From contig NZ_SRKZ01000011.1 of the NCBI RefSeq assembly GCF_004745865.1, positions 1 through 64,000 of the forward strand: DNA of 64,000 bases, given 5' to 3'. The position numbers were made by a program, and so were the translations under genes. Below, piece after piece: positions 42,931 to 52,481 of this stretch. Under the pieces are notes generated by a model. It was given only the letters and a program-made list of their open reading frames with translations, was not told the DNA's origin and did not search any database. The stretch is from Hymenobacter wooponensis (GTDB taxonomy: Bacteria; Bacteroidota; Bacteroidia; Cytophagales; Hymenobacteraceae). Position 1 is the stretch's first letter; every line of letters begins with the position of its first letter.

Positions 42931-43050
42931 TACCTTTGCCCCCGTAATGCCCTTTTTCCCTTCTCCTACTTTCAAGCTCACCCCACCCTGACGACCGGCT
43001 TAGAATGCCCTGGCCGCCCCATCCTGCTGGATGGGTGCGGCTTTTCTTTT
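42931..43050 (+). promoter_or_regulatory. Promoter, leader and attenuator-like terminator of the SulP gene
   Basis: TACCTTTG (42931-42938) matches the -7 box. A 14-codon frame rich in Pro and Phe runs 42947-42991. Then GCCGC-CCCATCC (43013-43024) pairs with GGATGGG-T-GCGGC (43029-43041) and TTTTCTTTT follows, a full intrinsic terminator ending 22 nt before the ATG at 43072. No plus-strand gene ends upstream, so it must act on the SulP transcript itself. Confidence 0.65.
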
Positions 43051-43071
43051 GCCCATTTTTCAGTGTGATTC

Positions 43072-44616
43072 ATGCAACAAGTAGTTCAGTACTTCAGCCA
43101 GTACAAAGTCAGTTACAAAAACGAAATTCTCTCGGGCCTCACGGTGGCCCTGGCCCTGGTGCCGGAAGCCGTAGCCTTTTCCCTCATTGCCGGGCTCTCG
43201 CCCCTAGTAGGTCTGTATGCGGCCTTCGTCATGGGCCTTGTTACCTCGCTCATCGGCGGCCGGCCGGGCATGATTTCCGGCGCCACCGGGGCCATTGCCG
43301 TGGTGCTGCTCGCTCTGGCCAAAAGCCACGGGGTGGAATACATCTTCGCCACCGTCATCCTGGCCGGCGTACTGCAAGTAGCCGCCGGCGTGCTGCGTCT
43401 GGGCAAGTTCATTCGGTTGGTGCCGCACTCGGTCATGTTCGGCTTCGTCAACGGACTGGCCATTATCATCTTCCTTTCGCAGCTGGTGCAGTTTCAGACC
43501 GTGGATGCGGCCGGCGCGCACCAGTGGCTCACGGGTTCGGCCCTTTACACCATGCTGGGGCTGGTAGGCCTCACCATCCTTATCATTGCCGGGCTACCGC
43601 GCCTCACCAAAGTGGTACCGGCCTCGCTGGTGGCCATTCTGGTGGTGTCCGGGCTGGTGATTGGGCTCGGCATTTCAACCAAGACGGTGGGCGACATCGC
43701 TTCCATCAAGGGCGGTTTTCCGCCGTTCCACATACCGGCCGTGCCGCTGACGCTGGCCACGCTGGGCATCATTTTCCCCTACGCGGCCATTATGGCCGGG
43801 GTGGGACTGATTGAGAGCCTGCTCACGCTCAACCTGATTGACGAAATCACCGAGACGCGGGGCAGCACCAACCGGGAGTGTGTGGCGCAGGGCGCGGCCA
43901 ACATCGCCTCGGGCTTTCTCTTCGGCATGGGCGGTTGCGCCATGATTGGCCAGAGCCTGATTAACATCTCCTCTGGGGCGCGGGCTCGCCTCTCGGGCAT
44001 CGTGGCAGCCGTCATGCTGCTGGTATTCATCATGTTCGGGGCCTCGCTGATTGAACGCGTGCCGATGGCAGCGCTCACCGGCCTCATGATTATGGTGGCC
44101 GTGGGCACATTCGAGTGGGCCTCGCTGAAAACCTTCGGCAAGATGCCGGTGTCGGACCTCATTGTTATGGTGCTCGTAACGGCCATCACCGTGCTGTTGC
44201 ACAACCTGGCCCTGGCCGTGCTCATCGGCGTGATTATCGCCGCCCTGGTCTTTGCCTGGGAGAATGCCAAGCGCATCCGAGCCCGCAAATACGTGGACGA
44301 AGCCGGCGTGCGCCACTACGAGATTTACGGACCGCTGTTCTTCGGCTCGGCTCAGGCCTTCGGCGAGAAGTTCGACGTGCTGGACGACCCGCGTGAAGTC
44401 ATCATTGATTTCAAGGAAAGCCGCGTGGCTGACATGTCGGCCATTGAGGCCCTGAACAAGCTCACCGAGCGCTACCACCGGGCCGGCAAAACTGTGCACC
44501 TGCGCCATCTCAGCCCCGACTGCCGCCGCCTGTTGGGCAAAGCTGATTCCATTATCGAGGTCAACATTATGGAAGACCCGCTCTACACCGTGGCCGGAGC
44601 CAACGTCATGTATTAA
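43072..44616 (+). CDS. SulP-family anion transporter with STAS domain
   Basis: The product has 514 residues. It opens EILSGLTVALALVPEAVAFSLIAGLSPLVGLY, the SulP signature, then GRPGMISGATGA and the LFGMGGCAMIGQS region of the core domain; about twelve membrane segments. The STAS domain covers about 415-510 (VIIDFKESRVADMSAIEALNKL). Transport of sulfate or bicarbonate is typical. It is flanked by conjugation-related genes, so it is cargo of the mobile region. A leader terminator suggests regulated expression. Confidence 0.9.
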   Translation: MQQVVQYFSQYKVSYKNEILSGLTVALALVPEAVAFSLIAGLSPLVGLYAAFVMGLVTSLIGGRPGMISGATGAIAVVLLALAKSHGVEYIFATVILAGVLQVAAGVLRLGKFIRLVPHSVMFGFVNGLAIIIFLSQLVQFQTVDAAGAHQWLTGSALYTMLGLVGLTILIIAGLPRLTKVVPASLVAILVVSGLVIGLGISTKTVGDIASIKGGFPPFHIPAVPLTLATLGIIFPYAAIMAGVGLIESLLTLNLIDEITETRGSTNRECVAQGAANIASGFLFGMGGCAMIGQSLINISSGARARLSGIVAAVMLLVFIMFGASLIERVPMAALTGLMIMVAVGTFEWASLKTFGKMPVSDLIVMVLVTAITVLLHNLALAVLIGVIIAALVFAWENAKRIRARKYVDEAGVRHYEIYGPLFFGSAQAFGEKFDVLDDPREVIIDFKESRVADMSAIEALNKLTERYHRAGKTVHLRHLSPDCRRLLGKADSIIEVNIMEDPLYTVAGANVMY

Positions 44617-44623
44617 CACCCAA

Positions 44624-44682
44624 CTGGCCACAACGAAAAACACCGCTCTGCAAATCAGGGCGGTGTTTTTCGTTGTGGCCAG
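44624..44682. terminator. Bidirectional terminator with 27-bp stem
   Basis: Arms 44624-44650 and 44656-44682 pair along 27 bp with a single G-T exception around a 5-nt loop; A5 and T5 tracts lie inside the stem. It separates the converging SulP and primase-like genes. Confidence 0.8.
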
Positions 44683-44709
44683 TCAGTTAGCTGGGCGCGA
44701 AGCGCCCGG

Positions 44710-47307
44710 CTACCGGGTGATTTCCTGGGTACGCTGCGGCTGGGCCATTTCGTAGCCCTTGCTGATTTCGCGGCGCTCGGCCCGGTCGCTGCTGTGCTCA
44801 ATCACGCTGCTGCCTGGCTGGCTGGCCACGGCATCGAGCGTTTGGCTGACGCGGGCAATTTCGGGCTGGTCTGTCCGGTACGAAACCTTCATCTCCGAGT
44901 GGCGAATACCCTGCGCATCAGTCGTGCTCTGAATGTTGCCGGTCTTCGCGCCGCTGCCGGACACAGCCTCTTTCACGGCTTCAGCCTGGCCGCGGGCACC
45001 CGGCGCGGGTGCAACCTCGTCCACCTTGATAATGACCTGCTTCTCGTCGCCCTGCGGCGCGGGTACCGCTTCAGCAGCCCGGGGCTCCGGCTGCCCCTCA
45101 GTTGCCAGCGTTGCTGGCGCCTGGTCCATGCTCCGGTCTCGGTTGTGGGGCTGAATGGCGGCGGCCTCGGCGACCACTTGGCGTGCTGCACGGTCGGCCT
45201 CGCTCTCGCTGACGCTAACGCCGGCATATACTTCCTGGCCGGCCTCGGCCCGGGCGTTGGTGTTCGTAATGATGGCGTGGATGATGGCAATATCAGGCTG
45301 GTCGTTACGATAGGTCATATCGAACTCAGCACGGCGGATGCCCTGCTCGTCAATCGTGCTGCGGATTTCGCTCGTCTTGTAGCTGTACGAACTGTTATCC
45401 AACACCTCCTTCCAGGCCTCGGCGCGGCCGGTGGTGTTGGGGGCAACTTCGTCAATCTTCCACGTCGCGGTTTTCTCCTCAGCGGCCAGCACGGTGGCCA
45501 GCGCCGGGGCTGGGTTTCGTTCGGCGTAGCGCGCCCGGTCACGGTTCTCCTGCTGCTCGGTTTCATCCACCTTGCGGCCGGTGGGGGCGGGGTTATCGTT
45601 GATGTACTCTTTCAGCAAAACCAACCCCGCATCGCGGGCGTGCACGAACTGCGCGGTGTGCGCGGCGGCTTCCTGCTCGGACTGGTAGGAGCGGAACGGG
45701 CGCGACTCCGGCTCCGCGCCGGCACTGGCGACGGCCGCGCCCAGCACGGCCTGATTGAATCGGCGGTCGTCCGCCTCGCGCTGCTCTTGCGCTTCCGGGG
45801 TGCTCTCGCGGCGCTGCTGCTCCTGCTGGCGCGCCAGTTGGCGCTTCTCCTGCTCTTGGCGGTGCTGCTCAGCGAGGCGCTGCTGCCGCTCCGCTTCGCG
45901 CTGCTGCTCGTCGCGCTGGGCCTGGGCGCGGATTTGCTCGGCATTCAGGCCCTGCCGGGTTAACTCCAGGTCGCGGTTCCAGTCTTTTGCTACCGGGTAA
46001 TCTACCCGCAGGAACGTCTCTTGCTGGCGCTCCGGCTCCGGGCGTAGCTGTTCGCGCTGCCGGTATAGCTCGTGGGTCAGCACCTCCAGCTGCGCGGTGT
46101 CGGCTTTGGCCACCGACAGTCGCAGTACCGTCTCCCGGTCGGAGCTGCGCTGCACCTCCAGGGCAATGGTGGGGCCGGCTTCCTGGGTGCCGTTCATCTG
46201 GCTCACCCGGTCACTAAGCTGCTGCACCTGCTGCGCGCCGGCTTCGGCCGAGTCGTGGTGATAGGTCACTTTCAAGCCCGTGTGGTACTTGTCGCTGGTG
46301 GCATGCCACTCCACCGGCCGCGTTGGCTCTTTGTAGGCTTCCTGCTCGGCCACGGGCACCAGCGGCCGGGCCGGGTGCAGCTCGTTCAGGTAGTTCATGT
46401 TGAACTGCCGCCCCCCGGCGTCACGGTCGTTGGCCAAGACGACCTCCCGGGGCTCCTGCTTGTCAATCACCCGCTGAATCAGGGCTACCTGGGCCTCGGT
46501 CGGTGTGCCGCTGGTAGCAATGTAGATGGTGTTTTTTTGGTCCTGGCCGCTTTTCAGTTGGTGGTGGGACAACGAATCAATGGCCGACTCGCTGACGATG
46601 ATGCGCTCCACCTGGGTGCCTTTCCCCTCGGTAGGGTGGGATACCCAAATGCCGTTTTTAGGCAATGGAAGCAGGTTTTTATAGTGCTCGTTCTTCTGCT
46701 CGACGCTGGCCAGCCCCTCGGCGTTGTATAAGGGAAAGGCCGTGTTCTTATGCTCGTTCTGCTGCGCGGTGAAGATGCGGCCCTGAAAAGCCGGGCTGTC
46801 GATAGTCTGGTCCTCGATGCCGCGGCCGTGCAGGTACGTGCGGTCGGTCAGTTCCCGCTTCACGCCCAGCACCTCGGAAATCAGCCGCGTCCGACGGTCT
46901 TCCTCGGCCTGGCGCTCGTGGTCGGGGTTGCCGACGGGCAACGCGTTAAGACGGGCCACGTCGGCCGCCGGGGCGTAGGCACGAGTTGGGGCAGGCCCGT
47001 CATTCAGATACTCGCGTAGCTGCTGGCGGACCTGCCCCAAATTCAGCCCGTGGCCATCACCGCCCCGGGTTTTCGCAAAATCAATGACGCTGCCCTTGTC
47101 CCGGTCGTCGCCGGTATTGAGGTACACCTGATGGTCGTCTTTGCGCGTGACGATGAGCACCTCCCCATCTTTTTCGAGCTGGTGCCAGTCACCGCGCTTG
47201 CCTTCCTTTTTTATCTGGTAGCCCTGCCGCTCGGCGTAGTCTACGAGGTCAATATCACGCTTGAACCGGTCAAGCTCGTTGGGGTCGTTCTCACGGGGTG
47301 CATTCAT
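44710..47307 (-). CDS. Toprim-domain (primase-like) plasmid protein
   Basis: The product has 865 residues. The N-terminus (10-100) resembles the DUF3991 fold: FKRDIDLVDYAERQGYQIKKEG and VYLNTGDDRDKGSVIDFAK. The Toprim domain (about 190-310) has IIVSESAIDSL with Glu240 and VLANDRDAGG with Asp294 and Asp296, the metal-binding residues. From about 450 a long Gln/Glu/Arg coiled coil follows, then two repeats of about 90 residues with TWKIDEVAPNTTGRAEAWKE and IIKVDEVAPAPGARGQAEAVKE. It probably primes transferred DNA. It lies behind the small regulator at 47412. Confidence 0.75.
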   Translation of the reverse strand: MNAPRENDPNELDRFKRDIDLVDYAERQGYQIKKEGKRGDWHQLEKDGEVLIVTRKDDHQVYLNTGDDRDKGSVIDFAKTRGGDGHGLNLGQVRQQLREYLNDGPAPTRAYAPAADVARLNALPVGNPDHERQAEEDRRTRLISEVLGVKRELTDRTYLHGRGIEDQTIDSPAFQGRIFTAQQNEHKNTAFPLYNAEGLASVEQKNEHYKNLLPLPKNGIWVSHPTEGKGTQVERIIVSESAIDSLSHHQLKSGQDQKNTIYIATSGTPTEAQVALIQRVIDKQEPREVVLANDRDAGGRQFNMNYLNELHPARPLVPVAEQEAYKEPTRPVEWHATSDKYHTGLKVTYHHDSAEAGAQQVQQLSDRVSQMNGTQEAGPTIALEVQRSSDRETVLRLSVAKADTAQLEVLTHELYRQREQLRPEPERQQETFLRVDYPVAKDWNRDLELTRQGLNAEQIRAQAQRDEQQREAERQQRLAEQHRQEQEKRQLARQQEQQRRESTPEAQEQREADDRRFNQAVLGAAVASAGAEPESRPFRSYQSEQEAAAHTAQFVHARDAGLVLLKEYINDNPAPTGRKVDETEQQENRDRARYAERNPAPALATVLAAEEKTATWKIDEVAPNTTGRAEAWKEVLDNSSYSYKTSEIRSTIDEQGIRRAEFDMTYRNDQPDIAIIHAIITNTNARAEAGQEVYAGVSVSESEADRAARQVVAEAAAIQPHNRDRSMDQAPATLATEGQPEPRAAEAVPAPQGDEKQVIIKVDEVAPAPGARGQAEAVKEAVSGSGAKTGNIQSTTDAQGIRHSEMKVSYRTDQPEIARVSQTLDAVASQPGSSVIEHSSDRAERREISKGYEMAQPQRTQEITR

Positions 47308-47411
47308 CGCGGGTAGCTTACTGATGGTCTTAAATGACCAGTAGCTCCGGGCGGGGAAAGAAAAGCGGTGAGAAGTACCGCTCGGCTACCAGGAAGGCTA
47401 TCCGGTCGTGG

Positions 47412-47822
47412 TTACGGGGTAGGGGATTCCGCGCCGCCCGTGGGGGCTTCGGATTCGGGAAGGGGAGGATTGCCACTGTCAAAGCACTTGAGCTGCTGCT
47501 GAAAAGTGGTCAGGGCTTCAACCGTGGGAAACAGGAAGCGGGGACTCTGGCTGTTGGGGGGGATGCGGATTACCTCCGTATCAACGGCCAGGCTGCGGAG
47601 CAGGCGCTGTAGTAAGCGCGGCTCTTCGCGTTTGAGGGAGTTGTTTTTCAGGCCCACGATGCTGGTGTAGGGCAGTTCGTGCTGTTCGCAGAACGACTTC
47701 AACTCCCCTTTGGCCAGCATCAACAGGCGGAACTGGGCGTAGCGGATAGCGTCGGCATAGGGGACGGAAAGCTTTAGGTCGGGGAAGCCCAGCGGGGCCG
47801 AAATGTGTGGAGATGGTACCAT
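47412..47822 (-). CDS. Putative DNA-binding protein of the conjugative region
   Basis: The start at 47822 gives 136 residues. LMLAKGELKSFCEQHELPYTSIVGLKNNSLKREEP has the spacing of a helix-turn-helix. The C-terminal 35 residues are Pro/Ser-rich. It is divergent from the transfer genes and precedes the primase-like gene by 104 nt, a position suiting an element-specific regulator. Confidence 0.55.
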   Translation of the reverse strand: MVPSPHISAPLGFPDLKLSVPYADAIRYAQFRLLMLAKGELKSFCEQHELPYTSIVGLKNNSLKREEPRLLQRLLRSLAVDTEVIRIPPNSQSPRFLFPTVEALTTFQQQLKCFDSGNPPLPESEAPTGGAESPTP

Positions 47823-48090
47823 GTAAACAGTTGGTGTTATAGTGCAAAAGGTGTGAGTGGACAGATGCTTACGCAAAGAATCCACAAAGACACAAATTGC
47901 AGCTAAACGCTGCAAACAGGTAACTCAAAAAGCCAAAATAGTACGATTAGCCGCCGGTCAGCTTAATGGGTGCGGAGGCTGCGGAAACGGAATACTGCGG
48001 CTAACGCAGAAACTCTTAAGAAGTTTAAAAGAATTACTTTAGAAATCTTTCAGAACTTTATCAGAACACAGGGCGTAAAGCATCGCCAGT
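47823..48090. other. Divergent regulatory region before the transfer genes
   Basis: The 268 bp are AT-rich compared with flanking genes. Features: a small hairpin CTGCG-GCTAA-CGCAG (47995-48009) and an AT-rich run (48010-48070) with AAACTCTTAAGAAGTTT. No gene and no clear TAnnTTTG box was found. It must contain promoters for both directions. Confidence 0.45.
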
Positions 48091-48864
48091 ATGCAAGCTG
48101 CCCTGTTCTTCCTGCTGGTACTTCTGCCCCTCGCGGCCCTGTTGGGGTTGGTGTGGTGGCGCTTCACCAGCAGCGGGAAGGGCAAGCCGGAGGTGCTGGT
48201 AGCCACCAGCAACCACCGGTCGGTGCGCTCCTTTCACTATGGGCCAAAGCCAACGCCCGCGCCGGCCGAAGCCGCGCCGCCCGTGTCAGCCGACAACCCC
48301 ATCTCGCGCTTGATGCCCGAAGAAGATTTTCGGGCCAAGGAGGAGCAGGAGCTACAGGCGGAAGCGGACCGCATGGAAGCCGACCAAATCACGGCGCGGG
48401 AGCTGGCGACTACGGAATCTGCGGTGGATGCTGCAGCTGAGAATGAGGCCGCTATACCAGCAGAAGTGCCGGCCACTGAGGAGGCAGAGGCCACGCCGGC
48501 CGATGGTGCGCCACCGGTAGTCTCTTCGGTTCACGCGCTAGGTACGGCGGCAGTGTCGGTTTTTGATAGGCTTGGTATCGACGAGCCGGAAAGCCCGACA
48601 ACTGCGGGCATGGAAGCAGCGGCAGTTCCAACTACTGAAACGGCCACTGCGGCTGACACTGCGAATTCAGCCCCGGTAGCTGCGGCAGATGATGCCGTGC
48701 CGGAATCCCTCTATGACAACCCGATTACGACGGCCGCCCCGACCAAAAATGACCAAGCCAATCAGTTGAAGCAGGTAGAACTACGCCAGCGCAAGCGGGC
48801 AGCCCTCGCGGCCAAGAATGCCAGCCAGAAAGCGGCGCTGACGGGGCTATATCCCGGAAAGTAA
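48091..48864 (+). CDS. Membrane-anchored, low-complexity protein of the transfer operon
   Basis: The product has 257 residues. One N-terminal transmembrane helix (LFFLLVLLPLAALLGLVWW) is followed by a long disordered part rich in Ala, Glu, Thr and Pro, ending in a basic helix (LRQRKRAALAAKNASQK). The layout, together with its place before traE, fits the poorly conserved first genes of Bacteroidota transfer operons. Function unknown. Confidence 0.6.
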   Translation: MQAALFFLLVLLPLAALLGLVWWRFTSSGKGKPEVLVATSNHRSVRSFHYGPKPTPAPAEAAPPVSADNPISRLMPEEDFRAKEEQELQAEADRMEADQITARELATTESAVDAAAENEAAIPAEVPATEEAEATPADGAPPVVSSVHALGTAAVSVFDRLGIDEPESPTTAGMEAAAVPTTETATAADTANSAPVAAADDAVPESLYDNPITTAAPTKNDQANQLKQVELRQRKRAALAAKNASQKAALTGLYPGK

Positions 48865-49167
48865 GCCGGCCCCGGCGGCCGGCACCCGGCCTACTTACGA
48901 GCAACTACCCATTCTCATTTCTACCCTCCCGCTATGCTACCTCACTCATCCCCGCTACCCGCCGCCCCGGCCTTCCCACTTCTTCCAGTGCCCGCCCCAG
49001 CCGCTCCCAGCTGCTTCTAAGCACCGGGCCAGGACCTATCTGGCTGGGGCGCTGCCGTGCGTCAGCCCTGCGCCAATTAGCCAACTGCTGCGCTGCGCCT
49101 AATCCGTTTTCCACCGCTTCCGGGGAGATAAGCGCCCTCACACTCCATTTCCAACACCCTTTCCCCC
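48865..49167. other. Intergenic region without a clear gene
   Basis: The 303 bp are C-rich. There is a GCCGGC/GCCGGC hairpin directly after the preceding stop (48867-48885). A 28-codon frame at 48934 is Pro/Ala-rich and unsupported. Nothing else is seen. Confidence 0.45.
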
Positions 49168-49548
49168 ATGTTCACCAACCCCCTTTTCCTGGCCAAGAAA
49201 TTGGCTGTTGCCGGACACGCCTACCAACCATCCAAAGCAGAGAAACGCGCCTACGCCATGCTGACGGCACTGGCGTTGTCCAACCGGGCGGCTTTTGCTC
49301 AAAGCGGTAGCGCCCAAGGTGCCCTCGAAGGAGTACAGGAAACCGTCGTGGGCATCGTGCAGGTCATTTTCGCCATTATCCTGATTATCGGCCTGATTCG
49401 CGTGGTCATGAAATTCGTGCAGGGTGCCCCGGATGCGCTCGGCTCCCTGGGCTGGCTCGTCGGCGGGGTAATTCTGTGGTTCGGTTTCCAGCTGTTCAAG
49501 GACGATTTGGTAGGTGCCGTAGGCGGCGGCGAAGGTGGCGTACGCTAA
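49168..49548 (+). CDS. traE: Conjugation protein TraE (DUF4134)
   Basis: The product has 126 residues. An unusually long N-region (about 30 residues) precedes a signal peptide ending AAFAQ; two membrane helices follow (VVGIVQVIFAIILIIGLIRVV and LGWLVGGVILWFGFQLF). This is the pattern of TraE of Bacteroidota conjugative transposons, related to VirB2 pilins. A start at 49258 would give a normal signal peptide. Confidence 0.8.
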   Translation: MFTNPLFLAKKLAVAGHAYQPSKAEKRAYAMLTALALSNRAAFAQSGSAQGALEGVQETVVGIVQVIFAIILIIGLIRVVMKFVQGAPDALGSLGWLVGGVILWFGFQLFKDDLVGAVGGGEGGVR

Positions 49549-49567
49549 GCCCTGAGTTTTCGCTCTC

Positions 49568-49894
49568 ATGCGCTCCTATAAGTCTATTGAGCGACCAGCC
49601 CAGGTCCTGGGCATGAATATTCAGGACCTGGGCATCATGGTTGGCCTGTTCATCGGTTCCGTGCTGCTGCTCGGATTTCTGGGGATGGCGGTCAAAATCC
49701 CCCGCATTATCTACCTGCTCGTCATCATCGTGGAACTGGGCCTCATTATGGGCCTGCGCTACCTGAGCCGCAAGCAAGCGCCCGGCTTCCTGATGGGGTG
49801 GCTCTCCTTCACCTTCATTCAGCCCCGCCGCCTGGCCGTGGGGCCTTTACCAACTCCCGCTCATGACAAAAAAGCCAAAAACCACCGCGTTTAG
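49568..49894 (+). CDS. traF: Conjugation protein TraF (DUF4133, VirB3-like)
   Basis: The product has 108 residues with two adjacent membrane helices (MVGLFIGSVLLLGFLGMAV, IIYLLVIIVELGLIMGLRY). YKSIERPAQVLGMNIQDL is the family start. The last 11 codons overlap the start of the VirB4 gene at 49863, showing translational coupling. VirB3 proteins anchor the ATPase at the membrane. Confidence 0.85.
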   Translation: MRSYKSIERPAQVLGMNIQDLGIMVGLFIGSVLLLGFLGMAVKIPRIIYLLVIIVELGLIMGLRYLSRKQAPGFLMGWLSFTFIQPRRLAVGPLPTPAHDKKAKNHRV

Positions 49895-52481
49895 CGCGGT
49901 GATGCCGGTGCATAGCTTCGAGGGCGACAAGGTCGTGTTCAAGGATGGGCGCGTCGGCGTGGGCTTCCTGGTCGAGCCGGCCGAAATGGAAAGCTGGACC
50001 ATTGAAGACTATGAGGCCTTCCAGGCCGCCCTCGTCGGGGTGCTGCGGGCACTGCCGGTGGGCAGCATCGTGCAGAAAACGGACATCTATTACGACCGGC
50101 CTTATCGGGAAGACAAAACCCAGCAGACCTACTTTGAAAACAAGATGAACAAGCACTTCTTCGAGCGGCTGGTGCTGTTCCAGAAGTCTTACTTGTTTGT
50201 CTCGTTTGCGCCGGCGGCGGTAAAGTCGCCCAAAACCAACGCAGTCAATGCCCTGGTGGCCCGCGCCGGCGAGGCCGTACTCAAGAATCCGTTTGCGCAG
50301 CTGGTGCAAACCTTGGAGGTGGCCGAAAGCGGCGCGGTCGAATTCATTCAGGGTATCAAGAACCTGGGCGGCGTCACCTTCGAGCGGCTCAGCAGCCAGG
50401 AAATCCACCAGTTGTACCTGCAGTACTTCAACCTCAATTTCGACGGCCAGCCAACCCGGCAGGAGCGCGAGATGGGCAACGATATGGGCACGTTCAGCGT
50501 GGGCGAGCAGAAGGTCAATGTCCTGTCGATGGTGGGGCAGGGCTCGGACGCTTACCCGGCCGTGAAAAACAGCTACGGCGTCACCGCGCCCATGCTCTAC
50601 CCGCTCACGCATATTCTCCAGTGCCCGCACGTGCTCACGCAGGCCCTGATGATTCAGGATACCCGCGCTGAGCTGAGCAGCCTGGATACCGACCGCAAGC
50701 TAAATGCCTCGCTTTCGTTCCTGGCCACCCAGGATAACCACCTGCGAGCGGCCGAAGTCGAGGAATTTACCGCCGAGGTTCGGGCCGAAAACAAGCAGAT
50801 TGTGGGCCTGCATCTCTCGGTTATGCTGTGGGATACCAACGATACCAGCCGGCGGGAAAACGTCGAGCGGGCCACGGCCGCCTTCCGCTATATGTTCGGC
50901 ACGGAAAGCGTCGTGGAAAGCTACCTGGCCCTGCCGGTGTTCTTCGGCCTGCTGCCGGGCAACGCCAACCAGGTGCCCGACCGCTGGCTGACCACCACCG
51001 CCGACCGGGGGGCCTGCTACATGCACTGGACCGCTACCTACAAAACCGACCCGGTAGGGGAATACCTCACGGACCGCTTCCGCAATCTGGTGCAGGTCAA
51101 CCTGTTCAACACGGCGCTGGACAATCAGAACGCCATGGTTATCGGGCCTTCCGGCTCGGGCAAGTCCTACACTTTCGGCAACCTGATTGTGCAGCGCTAC
51201 GAGAAGGGGGCGCGGCAAATCATCATGGACGTGGGCGGCACCTACCGCAACGTGCTGCAATCCCTGAATGGGGAGGATTTCGACAACACCTACTTCGAGT
51301 ACGACCCGCAGCGCCCGATTGAGTTCAACCCCTTCATCGTGCCGCGGGACAAAGCCAACGGGAACAAGTGGCTCTACAACGATGAGAAAACCAACTTCCA
51401 TCTGGCCCTGATTGCCGCCCTCTGGAAAGGGGGCAAGGATACGGGCCTGGATAAGTCGGAGCGCACCATCCTCAGCCGGTTTCTGATTGAATACTACGTG
51501 TATCTCAACGAGCACGACAAGCTGGGGCAGAAGGATGAGGAGTTTCCCGGCATGGAGAGCTTCTACCGCTTCGTGGAGCGCTACGACGCCGATATGCAAA
51601 AGCCGGTGTCGGTGCCCGGCGAAGGGCAGGAAGCGGACCCGCTGGACGGGGCGCGCCGGCAGTACCAGAAAAACATGAAGTACATCGACATGCACCAGTT
51701 TTTCCTGGTGCTGGGTCAGTACATCAGCGGCGGGCGCTACGAGCGGGTGCTCAACGCCAAGCGCGACGTGGATTTGAGCGAGTACCGGCTCATCTGCTTC
51801 GACCTGGCCAAAGTGCAGGCCGACCCCGACCTGTACCCGGTGGTGGCCATGCTCATCACCGAGCTGAGCCTGGACCTGTTCCGCAAGTTCCCGGATGACG
51901 TGAAGTACATCGCCCTGGACGAAGCCTGGACGATGCTCAGCGGGGTGCTCTCGGAGTTCATTGAATCCATGTACCGCACGATTCGAAAAACCAACGGCTC
52001 GGTGACCATTATTACCCAGGGCATCACCGAGATTACCAGCAGCAAGATTGGCCCGGCCATCATCAACAACTCGGCTACCAAAATTATCCTGCGCCACATC
52101 AACCCGGACTCGCTGGCCCAGCTGCAGGCGCCACTCGGTCTGACGGGCCACGAGATGGACCTGATTAAGTCGGTGCGCTCTACGGAAGCGTTGCGCGAGT
52201 TCTTCATCAAGCAAGGAGCCAAAGGGAAGGTATTTGCCCTGGAGGCCTCACCCCAGCTCGATGCTATCCTGACTTCCAAGCCGGTGGAGCGCAACCACCT
52301 CAACAAGCTGGTGAAGTTCTACCAGCAGACCAACCGCCGCCCCAAAGTGGACAAGGCCGGCCAGCTCGTGGTCGGCACCGATGGGGAGATACAGTACGAG
52401 GACGTGAAAGTGCAGCGCCTCGACTACGCCGTGGACCAGTTTGTCGAAGATAAGCAGAGCCGCAAGCTCGGGGGAAAATGA
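49863..52481 (+). CDS. traG: Conjugation ATPase TraG (VirB4)
   Basis: The product has 872 residues. N-terminal VirB4 domain (about 1-400), then Walker A GPSGSGKS at 428-435 and Walker B YIALDEAW with Asp686-Glu687. ITQGITEITSS and the LKSVRSTEALREFF-like end agree with CTnDOT-type TraG. It powers pilus assembly and transfer. It overlaps traF by 32 nt and the next gene by 4 nt. Confidence 0.92.
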   Translation: MTKKPKTTAFSAVMPVHSFEGDKVVFKDGRVGVGFLVEPAEMESWTIEDYEAFQAALVGVLRALPVGSIVQKTDIYYDRPYREDKTQQTYFENKMNKHFFERLVLFQKSYLFVSFAPAAVKSPKTNAVNALVARAGEAVLKNPFAQLVQTLEVAESGAVEFIQGIKNLGGVTFERLSSQEIHQLYLQYFNLNFDGQPTRQEREMGNDMGTFSVGEQKVNVLSMVGQGSDAYPAVKNSYGVTAPMLYPLTHILQCPHVLTQALMIQDTRAELSSLDTDRKLNASLSFLATQDNHLRAAEVEEFTAEVRAENKQIVGLHLSVMLWDTNDTSRRENVERATAAFRYMFGTESVVESYLALPVFFGLLPGNANQVPDRWLTTTADRGACYMHWTATYKTDPVGEYLTDRFRNLVQVNLFNTALDNQNAMVIGPSGSGKSYTFGNLIVQRYEKGARQIIMDVGGTYRNVLQSLNGEDFDNTYFEYDPQRPIEFNPFIVPRDKANGNKWLYNDEKTNFHLALIAALWKGGKDTGLDKSERTILSRFLIEYYVYLNEHDKLGQKDEEFPGMESFYRFVERYDADMQKPVSVPGEGQEADPLDGARRQYQKNMKYIDMHQFFLVLGQYISGGRYERVLNAKRDVDLSEYRLICFDLAKVQADPDLYPVVAMLITELSLDLFRKFPDDVKYIALDEAWTMLSGVLSEFIESMYRTIRKTNGSVTIITQGITEITSSKIGPAIINNSATKIILRHINPDSLAQLQAPLGLTGHEMDLIKSVRSTEALREFFIKQGAKGKVFALEASPQLDAILTSKPVERNHLNKLVKFYQQTNRRPKVDKAGQLVVGTDGEIQYEDVKVQRLDYAVDQFVEDKQSRKLGGK

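Noticed and set aside
44624-44682. 27-bp stem taken as a recombination site
   Set aside because: Position between converging stops and internal A/T tracts fit a bidirectional terminator.
44794-45963. Long plus-strand frame opposite the primase-like gene
   Set aside because: It is the antisense of a high-GC coding region, has Gly/Leu/Arg-biased composition without domains, and the minus-strand frame carries Toprim motifs.
48934-49020. 28-codon frame before traE
   Set aside because: Pro/Ala-rich, short, no signal or family; likely chance in C-rich DNA.
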